Below are positions 38,945 to 50,300 of a DNA stretch of 64,000 bases, in pieces. The notes under the pieces are model-generated. The model worked only from the letters and a program-made list of their open reading frames with translations. It was not told where the DNA came from and made no database searches. The DNA comes from Phycomyces blakesleeanus NRRL 1555(-) (lineage: Eukaryota; Mucoromycota; Mucoromycetes; Mucorales; Phycomycetaceae). The stretch is from NCBI RefSeq assembly GCF_001638985.1, contig NW_017265153.1, forward strand, positions 105,087 through 169,086, written 5' to 3'. The position numbers and the translations under genes were made by a program. How positions within the stretch are numbered: position 1 is the stretch's first letter; every line of letters starts with the position of its first letter.

Positions 38945-41342
38945 AGGAAATGTTAATTTGATGGTGTTATCTTTATATTTGCTTTAGGTGGATGAAAAAT
39001 CATTGGAACAAAGCATTATATTCTTTAGGTAACAAAGATTTGAATATCTGAAGATTCATAGATCACTAATCGTTTCGCTCTGTTTTATTTTGTTTGTTTG
39101 AATAGAGTATTGCAGAGTATGTTGTTCGATTTCCAAAACAAAATATGAACTAGATCTGATTAAACGAGAGCAGAGCAAAGTTCTATACATGCTCTTGTTT
39201 TATGTCTAGCTTTGTATATTAAACTTTACTACTACTTTGATTATTAATATAATATATATTTAGGTAAAGATATATTTGAGGCTCTCTATAAACGTGACCT
39301 AGCAAAAAGACTCTCGCTTGATGTTATGAACAGAAATGCAGAAAAATTGATGCTAGCAAAAATGAAGAAAGGTAACAACGAATTTTTTTTTTTTAATTAT
39401 TTATATATGATTCCTTCTTTCTTGGATACTAAAACTGTTTTCTTCAATCAATTTTTTGTGCTTCTTAAAAGAGTGTGGAGTTGCTTACACTAGTAAGATG
39501 GAGGGAATGTTAAATGATCTCAAGATTTCCGATGAACTGATGCATGACTTTAGGGTAAGTGTACGATTATGATTATACCAGTCAGCCAGCCAATCAATCA
39601 ATCAATCAATCAATCAATACATAAATACATATTGTCCTGATAAATAACCTCTCGTTTTCGGTTTTATTTTTGCTTTTAAAAATATTTTTAAATATATAAA
39701 ATAGACTAGCATAAATTATGGAGAGACCCAGTCGTTTGAATTCAGAGCCAATATCTTGACAAGTGGATTCTGGCCATCGTACACACCTGTGAAAATCAAT
39801 TTGCCTCAAGAGGTAATAATAATATATATAATAGTAATATTGATAGTAAAGAAATAAATAAATAAATAAATAAATAAATAAAAATCTAATCAAATCAAAT
39901 GGCTTTTTCTTAATAGTTTACACACATCCAAAAACTCTATCAAGATTTCTACTGTACTAAGAATGAACGTCGATGTCTAACATGGCAGAATTCATTGAGT
40001 ATCTGTGAGGTCCTGGCAAACTACCCATTTGTAAATAAATATATATATATATATAAAATTTTATTCTTTTTCTGTTTTTGGTTCCTGAGCTAACCATTCT
40101 TTGCTTCTTTTTCAAATAACTATAATTATTTGTACAATTGTGCGCACATGGATATCTGTTACATGTGCGTTTTATAGGGAGCCAAAGAAATCACCCTGAC
40201 TTTACTTCAGACGGTCGTATTGTTATTGTTCAATGACCCAACAACTCCAAGCCTTTCATTTTCGGATATTCTTTTGGAAACCAAACTTGGTATGTCCTTT
40301 AAAGTAATAATACAATTTTTTGATTTTTAAATTTTTAATTTTTTTTTTTTTGATGATTTTGATTGTTTAACAAGATGAGCTTGAACTGCGGCGTACTCTG
40401 AAATCCTTGGCGTGTGGGCCACACAAACTGTTGGTCAAGACACCCAACGGCTTGGATGTGGAACCCACTGATATGTTTACTTTCAACACCGATTTCCAAG
40501 CTGAGCAAACCAAGTTCCAAATGAACACTGACACCCTCAATGAAGTAATTGAGAAAGATTCGTCCTTGGACCAAACAGCCTTTAACAGAGAAGTTCAGGT
40601 AAGAACAGCAGAGTGGCCCGAAAGATAAGAAGAAGAAGAAGAGTGAGATTATACAATGGAAATATAAATGGATAGATAGATATAAAAATAATTAATCCCC
40701 AATATACAAACCCTCCCCACTCCCTATCTGTGTATGCCTGTCTATTTACCGACAATAGAAAGAAAAAAGAAGAATAATTAATTATTGATTTGAAAATGCA
40801 CAAAAAAATTCTACTCTTTTAAAATGTTAATGCTAATGCTAATACCAATATTGATGCGTTTTGTATGTAGATTGACGCAGTTATAGTGCGTATAATGAAG
40901 GACAAGCGTACCTTACGCCACAGTCTACTGATGAATGAGGTGACTCGGCATGTGAGATCCCGGGTGACGGTAAGAGCATAAATCAAGTAGTACCACCAAC
41001 GAATAACCACAAAAAAATCCCCCCTTTATTTTATGTATATATTACTAAAAATGAATTTTGATATGTTTTCTTAGGCTTCTGATGTTAAGAAGAGAGTGGA
41101 AGTATTGATTGAAAAGTATGTACTGATAATTCGATTGACAGTAGGCTAAATTAACCGGCTAGCTGAACCAATTAATCAATTCATTTATTTATTTATTTAT
41201 TTATTTATTATTAATTAATTAATTCATAAATTAAATTGATTGAATGAATGAATGGACTGACTGACTGATTGATTTATATTATTGGAATTATAGGGACTTC
41301 ATTGCACGTACAGAAGATGATGGATATGAATACCTCTGTTAG
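36611..41342 (+). CDS. CUL4: Cullin-4 scaffold of DDB1-type ubiquitin ligases, 20 exons, 768 aa
   Basis: Exons: 36611-36809, 36988-37106, 37210-37313, 37490-37559, 37705-37778, 37876-37974, 38068-38375, 38466-38581, 38674-38901, 38988-39028, 39106-39116, 39264-39371, 39472-39554, 39705-39812, 39917-40030, 40178-40289, 40375-40598, 40871-40969, 41075-41115 and 41294-41342. Intron 3 is GC-AG, and exon 11 is an 11-nt microexon. The N-terminus has a KRPR nuclear signal, then NGYEESAWERLKQAI, and the cullin repeats. The conserved cullin block KDIFEALYKRDLAKRL is followed by TSKMEGMLNDL, ILTSGFWPSY and ELRRTLKSLACG. The neddylation site is in AVIVRIMKDKRTL (K716), followed by the winged-helix tail. 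The length matches human CUL4A (759). It differs from relatives by ending YEYLC rather than Y-x-A. It scaffolds RBX1 and DDB1-DCAF receptors in DNA repair and replication control. Confidence 0.95.
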
Positions 41343-41515
41343 ATCGACTCAATGAATAAACAAGTAGGGATCACAGTCCAGCAAGTTGGGATTCATGTCT
41401 CCCTTTCTCTATCCCCTTTTGCCCTCCTTTTTTTTTCTATAATATTATTTCCCCCCTCTTATATACTATACAATACAATATATTAGTCGATTTGAATTAA
41501 GTTCAAGTAACCGTT

Positions 41516-41546
<31 letters not shown>

Positions 41547-41983
41547 TTAAATATTCATCAGTAATAACGAGGAAAATAATAAAATACAATTAAATCCATC
41601 TATTACTGCTCCTTGTAAACCCGCAAAGGTTAATATTCTTATATATTTATATACCAAGCCGTGGCTTTACAAAGTCTCAAGAAGCCCCAATTCAATTTCT
41701 GTATATAAAGAGAGAGAGAGAAAAAGAGAGGGAAATACATGCTGCCGTCATCATTACTTTTCTCTCTCTCTTGCTTATTTAGAAATAAAAATATGTACTG
41801 CAGCACCTAAACTCAAAACAAGAGAGAGAAAGAGAGAAAATAAAATAAACTAAACTAAAATAATTCTTCTGCTTCTGCTTCTGCTTCTTCTTCTTTTTTT
41901 TTAAAAAAAATTATATATACAAACATATATTCTTCTCTTCTTCTTTAATCCTTTAATTTGGTTTCTAATTGCTCATCGTTCCA
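41343..41983. other. Spacer between CUL4 and the Rho3-like gene
   Basis: 641 bp with the CUL4 3' end and the GTPase promoter. Simple repeats include (AT)n/(GT)n near 41517-41545, GA runs near 41708 and 41820, and a CTT run near 41868-41895 before the start codon. No gene recognised. Confidence 0.55.
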
Positions 41984-43158
41984 ATGATCATCTGTGGAAA
42001 GAATGGTAAACCTATTAGCCGCAAGTTGGTTGTATGCGGCGATGGTGCATGCGGGAAGACATCATTACTCAATGTATTCACTCGAGGATTCTTTCCACAG
42101 GCAAGCATATTATAGCTCTTCATTACAATTATGATTATAATTGACAACCAGTCAAATCTGAATACTAAATATGCAAATATATATATATATATGTATATGT
42201 ATGTATATGTAAACTTGCTCTTCCTCTTTTTTTTGTGTCTTTTAAGTAGGTGTATGAGCCGACGGTGTTTGAAAATTATGTTCAGGACGTTGTAGTGGAT
42301 GGTCAGGAAGTAGAGTTGTCTTTGTGGGATACAGCAGGCAAGTTCAAATCTCGACAAACCCACACACTATCTAAAGAGCCGCCAATTACATAAATAAAGC
42401 CACAATAAGACAGAAAAATGAGAATATGACTAATACTAATACTAATACTAATGATAATTAAATATATATATACATATAGGTCAAGAGGAATTTGACAGGC
42501 TACGATCATTATCTTATGTTGATACCCACGTATTGATGCTTTGCTTTTCGGTCGACAACAGAGACTCTCTTGAAAATATTCACACTCGTTGGCTTGAAGA
42601 AGTTACAGAACACTGTCCCCATTCAAAAATTGTTTTGGTAGCACTAAAATGTGATTTACGAGACGATTCAGCAAACCCTAGACGAGAAAGTCCAATTCTT
42701 TATGATGAAGTAAATAACATATATATATACACAAAGAGAGACAGAGAGAAAGCTGGGTTTATCAATTGATAATGATTACTTTGCTCTTACCAGCTACTAA
42801 TTTTTTGTCTTGTTTTTTTTTACTTTCTCTAATTACCTATCTACCTGGGTGTGCGTGTGTGCTTTAAAGGGTCTGGAGGTTGCACGGAGTATTAATGCAG
42901 TACGGTACCTAGAGTGCTCGGCCAAGCATAATAGGGGGGTTCGAGAATGTTTTGAGCAAGCAGCCCGGGTGGCTATCTCAGGTAACAAAACCTTATTATA
43001 TTGTATTATATTATGTATTGATACAGTTTTATACACATCTATAATACATACAAAAAGAAAAGATTTAGCCGATTAACATCTCATTTGCTTTGATATCTTC
43101 ATTAGTCAAGAAACATCATCAAAAGGATTCAGAGTCAAAGTCATGTATCATTCTCTAA
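41984..43158 (+). CDS. RHO3: Rho3-like small GTPase, five exons, 199 aa
   Basis: Exons: 41984-42100, 42250-42337, 42480-42709, 42870-42981 and 43106-43158. Introns 1 and 2 have GC donors (CAG-GCAAGC and CAG-GCAAGT); introns 3 and 4 are GT-AG. The G1 loop is GDGACGKTS (19-27), the effector region [10 protein letters not shown], the G3 motif [13 protein letters not shown], the G4 motif LKCD as typical of fungal Rho3, and the G5 motif CSAK. A short basic tail ends in the CAAX box CIIL, predicting geranylgeranylation and membrane attachment. Rho3 controls polarised exocytosis and actin in yeasts and hyphal growth in filamentous fungi. Without the GC donors no open product can be built, so those junctions are well supported. 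Confidence 0.92.
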
Positions 43159-43393
43159 GTTTCCTTGTATTGCATTTATCAATCTCTTTTTATTTTTATA
43201 TTTCTTTAAAAAAATGATCTTTTTGTCTTGTCTATTCACTTATTATTATTACTATTACTACTATTCTTATTATTACTATTATTCTTATAATTACTATTAT
43301 AACTATTATCACCATTTTTCTTATATTCATTTCTACAATTTTGTTTCAATAGCCCACCTATCTATCAATTTACTCAATTACACAATTACACAA

Positions 43394-43424
<31 letters not shown>

Positions 43425-43522
43425 CATACATACATACGTGCATGCATACATGCATACATATACATATATTATAATATAATATAATATAATATAATATATA
43501 TTTCAATCAATAGTTCATATTA
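43159..43522. repeat. Microsatellite-rich spacer
   Basis: Contains TTA/CTA-type runs (43238-43315), a (CATA)n tract (about 43395-43460) with GCATG variants, and a (TAATA)n run (43468-43498). No gene. It lies between the convergent Rho3-like gene and the pseudogene. Confidence 0.8.
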
Positions 43523-43815
43523 TTAACTTCCTTCTACACGTTCCTGAATCCTTAACAAGTCAGAAAATATACCGAAGGCAGTTATAGCATCACCACCACT
43601 TGTTCCCTAGATTATTAAACCCTTTGGGAAATTTCGCGTGGTAAATTGAATGAGGTTATCTCCCCCTTGTAGAGCACCAAGGGGGTGGTTAGGATATCGA
43701 TGATATGTACATATATTTAGTTATTGAATATTTATAGGATATACATCACTTTGCTTTGTTTTACATTACTTTTGCTCTCAATTTTCTTTAATCTGCATAA
43801 TAATAGATCCTCAAT

Positions 43816-43867
<52 letters not shown>

Positions 43868-44143
43868 GTATATACTTACTGTTCAAGCCTGACAGTGCTC
43901 TTGCTGTTTTCGAAATCAATTCGTTCAACATACCGCAACACCTTGTTGTATTTTCTGGCTTCTTGTCGGATCATGTTAAAATGATAATCGAGTTTGGTCA
44001 ATATACTCATAAAGACATCTACACTCTCAATTTAGCGCAGTGGCTCAGGAACAAGTTTTCTCACTTTGAGTTGATCAGCCACCTCAGTTCTCACCAGTTG
44101 GCCGCAGATAATAACCTAAAACGAGCAATGTCGTGTTGGGCAA
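43523..44143 (-). pseudogene. HOM6: Homoserine dehydrogenase fragment (C-terminal), decayed
   Basis: Read on the minus strand, two blocks match the C-terminal third of fungal homoserine dehydrogenase. Block 1 (about 44143-43880) reads AQHDIAR, VIICGQLV, KLVPEPLR, SVDVFMSILTKLDYHFN, EARKYNKVLRYVERID and ends at a GTAAGT donor. Block 2 (about 43684-43523) reads HPLGALQGGDNLIQFTTR, FPKGLII, SGGDAITAFGIFSDLL, RIQERV. Lesions: an in-frame TAA at 44034-44032, an in-frame TAG at 43609-43607, a frame disruption near 44113, and no usable AG acceptor before block 2. The 5' two thirds are missing; the fragment ends at an (AATTT)n run near 44150-44175. The retained intron donor argues for a segmental copy, not a processed one. 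A working copy presumably lies elsewhere. Confidence 0.85.
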
Positions 44144-47100
44144 TTCAAAATAAATTAAATTAAATTAAATTAAATGAAGAGAAAGACATATTGTGGTTAG
44201 GCCTGGGGACAAATGATCATACAAGCACAAATTTAACCAAGTGTACCCACGCATCTTCTTCTTCTTCTTTTCTGTATCTTTTGTTTGTTTTTTTTTATTT
44301 GTCTTGTTTATTGAGGAAAATATATGTCCTGTATTTTTCTTTTGGTACACAGGCTTTCACTCATAAACACATATGTATTTTACCTACCTTTCTATTAGTT
44401 TCTCACTGTAAATTTGCGGTTTTAATTTCTTTTTCTGCGTATTATTCCTGAATTAGAGAGCCCGTTATCGAGTGAAAATCTTAAATTTTTGTTCATTATT
44501 ATTGTAAGCGGCGAATCAATTTCCAATGAAAGATCTGTTAGGGATCGATTTACAAAGGATGTAGAGCTGATATGTGTCTCTGAATCTTCCAGTTAACCGC
44601 AGCTAACTCTTCTAAAATCTTAAAAATAATAAAGTGCGCTTTGTTATTGTAGAAAAAGACTCTTCTTTATTAATTTTGCAATTATATTTCATATTTTTAT
44701 ACAGTCTAGTTGGGTCACAGGATTTAAATGTTATGTGGTCTGGCTACACTTTATATTTGCTTCACTACAGACCCCAGAATTTTTACCGTGGAGGGCCATT
44801 TAGTGATGAATTGAAGTGAAAATTTAGAGAATTCCCTGATTTTTGACTTCAAATGCTCACTAAATTTCTAGTAAAGCTCAAGTTTATCCTCCCCATTCTA
44901 AAGCAAAATATATGATAGTAAGGAGTCTCTTCCTCACATTTCTTTAATAGAATAGGCCTCGGAAAGCTAAATTTATTAAGGTTTATTTCCTTTACATCTT
45001 TTAGTATTAATGTTTTCGACTTATAAAGCCTCACAGTTGTGTTTGAGTTTTTATTTATTTTTTTATTGAGTTTTACAAATAATATTTTTCTAGCCGTCTT
45101 GAGATTATCACAACTCAATACTCTCTCTAATATTTGAATAATTTTCAATCCAATAACCTGGAAAAGGTGGATCGCAATTTGTCTCACCAGGTTACTTAAA
45201 GCCAAAAGAAAATATTACTTATTTGATTCGATTTTTAATTTTCTATAATTGAAAAGCTATGATTACCATTGGTGTGCATTTGCATATGCTTGTAGAAATC
45301 TTAAAAAATATCATTTCCAGTGCACTCATATTTAATCGACCATAGAAAAGGTTCATTTATACAAAGGCTCCGTGCTTCAAACTAAAATAGTCTCAAGCGA
45401 ACCAAAGCTAGACTATGAGCCTCAAAGTAATAAGCGGAATCATACTATACAGTACTGTAGCGCATTATATTGTATTACAAAACAAAAGTTATAAATCAAA
45501 GCCTTTAATCCAACAGAGTATTATTTCTAGGTTATTCGTGCATCCAGTTGAGTTCGGTATACAAGCACAAAATATCAAAAGCACTAGATCCTATAAATCG
45601 ATAATTAGTAATCGATAGCGTCTTGCTCCCAAACAAACAAAACCTATACGTTCAGTAGCAGTAGATTGTCTCTTTGCTTTCATATTGTGCCGTCAGTCAG
45701 TCTGAGCAATAACAGAAAAAAATAGTAAATAAGCAGAGCCTTTAAAAGGTGATTTATATATATGTAATAGCCATTTTACTAGCTTGATCTATCTGTGACC
45801 AGGCTAGCACAATTGCAAGCACCACTACTTTTTCATGGTGTATAATGTAACTTATATAAATAATTATAATTATCGATAGAATGGTGTATATTTGAACACA
45901 TATAAATGTAAAGTGTTTCAGGCAGTTGGGTTATTCTGTATTAATTTCTCGGTTGGATTATGATTGGTTTATAAAGTAGTACAAACCAAGGTCGATTGAC
46001 AAACACTAGGCTAGACCCTGTTCTTCTTTTTACTTTTATTTTACTCTAAGAACGATGCTTTAACTTGAGGTACCAACGACTTTCAATAGTCAGACTGTCA
46101 ATCCCTTCATACTGAACCACTGAAAGTACTTTTATTTCAAGAAAGTATTCCTACACTTTGTGTTTATTAACTCAAGACACTGGTGAAAAAGCTAGAAGAA
46201 AAATGGAAGTCTTTCACACAAAAGAAAAGAAAAGATATAAGCAGCAATTTTTTTCGGGGGTGCTTCTTAAACTAATAAAGTCACAGCATGTGAAACAAAC
46301 AAACAAGAAAACAAACAAATAAATATACACAAGACTTTAATTAAAGCTTTATAATCAACACAACTTTACACTTCTTTATTGTAGTTAAACGTCTAGCCGA
46401 TTAATACTTTGTATATCAGTAGTACAGCTAAAATGAACACAGAGGCATATATAGTGTCTCGACAAGTGGCTGTTCAAAAGCATAAGCCTTGTTAACAGAA
46501 TCACAACAGAAAGTAGAATAAAAAAGGGGATGGGGGTCCATAGCAACTGAATAATTTGACATGCATATAGTCCACCAATCGGAAGACATCATTTAAATGT
46601 TTTCATGCTAAAGTAAAGTCTGGACCACTATTGCTACTATGCTCCTCTAAGCCCCATGACACATGTGATGCTGCACGGACAGCACGGACCTTATGTGACA
46701 TAAAAAGAACTAAAACAAAAAAACAAAAAGTAAAACAAGTGCCTGCACAGCACGTCCTTCAGAATGTAAGTGATACTTCTTTAAAACCCAAAACCCATAT
46801 TTTAAGCATAGATATTAAATAAAGAAGTAAAATAGTAATAATATATACATGTTGTCAAGGCTAAAAGATAAAAGAAAACCGAAAAAGGAATAAGAAAAAA
46901 ACCGAATTTTATAATATATTATCAAACTATCATAATAAAAATAATAAAAAAGAACAGCAACTCATGATTGAGACGTCATGAGTTTTATAAAAAAAAAACA
47001 CCTATCCAAACAGAACGCGTCAAAACAACTCTCTTCCACATACCATTAATACTTTATACACTTCTTTACTGCTCTCTCACAAACTGCTTTAATCAACATA

Positions 47101-47329
47101 CACGTTAAAGACGAATCATGACCAATACAAATCCATTTTGCTAGTCAAATCTCAGGCTTTTATCATATGTTAAGCAGTCAGTAGCAAGATATAAGACAAC
47201 ATGTCAAAATCAGTACACAGCAAAAATGAAATACTGAGGTCCAACACTGGTTTGATCATCAATCCATCCAAAGCCTATCCACGCTCAGAAACAAGAGATA
47301 AACTGACAGGACTTACTATATTTCAAGGA
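44144..47329. other. Long intergenic region before the tandem array
   Basis: AT-rich, with one dispersed-repeat copy (44586-44800). Frames such as 44849-45205, 45415-45618 and 46631-46822 show no domain and look like chance or decayed sequence. No gene is supported. Confidence 0.5.
44586..44800 (+). repeat. Diverged dispersed repeat, copy 2
   Basis: Partner of 25434-25650, with shared words in the same order: GTTAACCGCAGCTAACT, TTCTTTATTAA, TTTTTATACAGT, GTGGTCTGGCTACA and TTGCTTCACTACAGACC. An inverted TTGCGGTTTTA lies upstream near 44414. An old non-autonomous element is likely, but termini and target duplications were not found. Confidence 0.4.
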
Positions 47330-50300
47330 GTATATGATATTCATCAAAGACACACATTGTGAAGATTATATTTGTCTAGTCTTTTGACAAACAAGGTCAA
47401 CGATAAAAAATAAGATCTCCATCCAGGCCTACAGGTATATAAAGACTCGTTGATTAATCATTCGCTGCCTTTTATATTTCTGTAGGGACTTTTCAGGCAA
47501 AGTCAAGCAATCAAGAACAGGTTTCCATCCAGGGCCACAGGTACACCAAGACTCGAGGAGCATATGCTCATTGTATTTTGTATGCTTCTAGTGCCTTCCG
47601 TCCAGGTCAAGCATCAGGGATCCGATCAGAGTCCACGGTTATCAGGTATATCAAAACTCTATGAGCAGTTACTCACTTGTTTTTGTATATTTGTAATATC
47701 CATTCCATCCAGGTCAAGCTTCAAGGTTCAGGTCAAGGTCAACGGGTTCAGGTCGAGGTCCACGGTTTCAGGTATATCAAAACTCGATGAGCAGGTACTC
47801 ACTTGTTTTTGTATATTTGTAGTATCCATTCCATCCAGGTCAAGCTTCAAAGCCCACGTCAAAGTCCACGGTTTCAGGTATATCAAAACTCGATGAGCAG
47901 TTACTCACTTGTTTTTGTATATTTGTAGTATCAAATTCCATCCAGGTCAAGCATCAAGGATCCGATCAGAGTCCACGGTTTTCAGGTATATCAAACCTCG
48001 ATGAGCAGTTACTCATTTGTTTTTGTATATTTGTACTATCCATTCCATCCAAGTCAAGCTTCGAGGTTCAAGTCAAGGTCCACGGTTTCAGGTATATCAA
48101 AACTAAATGCGCAGTTACTCACTTGTTTTTCTATATTTGTAGTATCCATTCCGTCCAGGTCAAGCTTCAAGGTTCAGGCCAAGGTCCACGGTTTTCAGAT
48201 CAAGGTCCACGGTTTCAGGTATATCAAAACTCGATGAGCAGGTACTCACTTGTTTTTGTATATTTGTAGTATCCATTCCATCCAGGAAAAGCATCAATGT
48301 TCCGATCTCCCAGCTATGGTTATAGGTATAACAAAACTATATGCGCATTTACTCACTAGCTTTTATATATTACTAGTTTTCAGCCATCTAGGTCAAGTGT
48401 CAAGGTTCCGATTTCCCGGCAATGGGTATAGGTATAACAAATCGTTGTGGGAATATACTCACTAGTTATAATATATTTATAGTGTTCAGCCATCGATGTC
48501 AGGCGTCAAGGTTCCGATCGCCCGTCCATGGTTATAGGTATAAAAACATTATAGGCAAATACTTACTAGCTTTTATCTATTTCTAGTGTCCAGTCATCCA
48601 TGTGAAGCGGCAAGGACCCGATCGCCCGTCAATGGTTATAGGTAAAAAAAACCATTAGGGACATATACACACTAGCTTTTATCTATCTCTAATCTCCAGT
48701 TATCCAGGACAAGCATCATGGTTCCGATCTCCCAGCTATGGTTATAGGTATAACAATACATTATGCGCATTTACTCACTAGCTTTATTATAGTTCAAGTC
48801 TCCAGCCATCCAGGACAAGCATCAAGGTTCCGATCTCCCAGCTATGGCTATAGGTATAACAAAACGTTATGCGCATATACTCACTAGCTTTTATCTATTA
48901 CTAGTGTTCAGTCACCCAGGTCAAGCATCAAGGTTCCAATCTCCCAGCCACGGTTATAGGTATGACAAAACGTTATGCGTATATATTCACAAGGTTTAAT
49001 ATATCTCTAGAGGTCAGTCATCGAGGTCGAGTGTCAAGGTTCCGATCTCCCTGCCATGGTTATAGGTGTAAAAAACATTAGGGACATATACTCACTAGCG
49101 TTAATATATGTCTAGTGTTCAGTCATCCAGGTCAAGCATCTAGGTTCTGATCGCCAGTCCATGGTTATAAGTACAAAAAGCATTATGGGCATATACTCAT
49201 TTTTTTAATCTAGTTCTAGTATCCAGCCATCCAGGTCAAGCATCAAGATTCTGATCGCCCGTGCATGGTGATAGGTGTAACAAAATGTTATGGGCATATA
49301 TTCACTAGCTTTAATATATTTCTAGTGTTCAGCCATCCAGGTCAAGCATCAAGGTTTCGATCGCCAGCCGATGGTTATAAGTGAAAAAAAAAACGTTATC
49401 CCCATATACTCACTAGATTTAATATATTTCTAGTATTCAGCCATCCATGTCAAGCGTCAAGGTTCAGATCGCCCGTCCATGGTCATAAGTATAAAACAAC
49501 GTTATGCCCATATACTCACTAGCTGTAATATACTTCTTATGTTCAGTCGTCCAGGTCAAGCATCAAGGTTATGATCTCCCCGCCATGGTTATAGGTATAA
49601 AAAAACATTATGGGCATATACTCACTAGATTTAATATATCTCCAGTATCCAGCTATCCAGGTCAAGCATCAAGTTTCCGATCTCCCCGCCATGGTTATAG
49701 GTATAAAAAGCATTTTGGGCATATACTCATTATTTTAATCTAGTTCTAGTCTCCGGCCATCCAGGTCGAGCTTCAAGGTGCAGATCTCCCGTTATATGGT
49801 TATAGGTATAACAAAAATCGATGAGCAATCACACTCGGCTTTATTTATTTTTAGTGTTGAATCCATCAAGATCATGCTTCACGGATCCGGATTCAGTCCG
49901 TGGCTATAGGTATACAAAAACTCGATGAGGAATTACTCATTGGATTTTATATATTTCTAGTGTCTACTCATCCACGGCAATTATCAGGATCCGATTTTCA
50001 TGAATTGTTATAGCTAACCAAGTTTCCTTTTAGCCTTTACTTAAAACAAACTATACTCTTTATTTATACTTACTTTTGATGGCAAAGAACGATGATCAAA
50101 TATACATCCATTATGGAAGGTATACAAGTCGTTCTTGGCCATTACTAACCTAGAAGTATATATGACTATTGTTTTTACTCTCCAGGCCAAACAGCAAGAA
50201 TCAAAACTCAAATTTGGGCTACAGGTAAACAAGTCTTCTTGAGCTTTTACTTACTGTCATTTATATATTTCTAGTGTTTTTTTCCTTAAAGTTCAAATAT

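Noticed and set aside
47564..48465. Plus-strand frames with repeated peptides (VQVKHQGSD-like)
   Set aside because: They arise from the 106-bp array. The unit is not a multiple of three and neighbouring units fall in different frames with stops, so a repeat protein is not supported.
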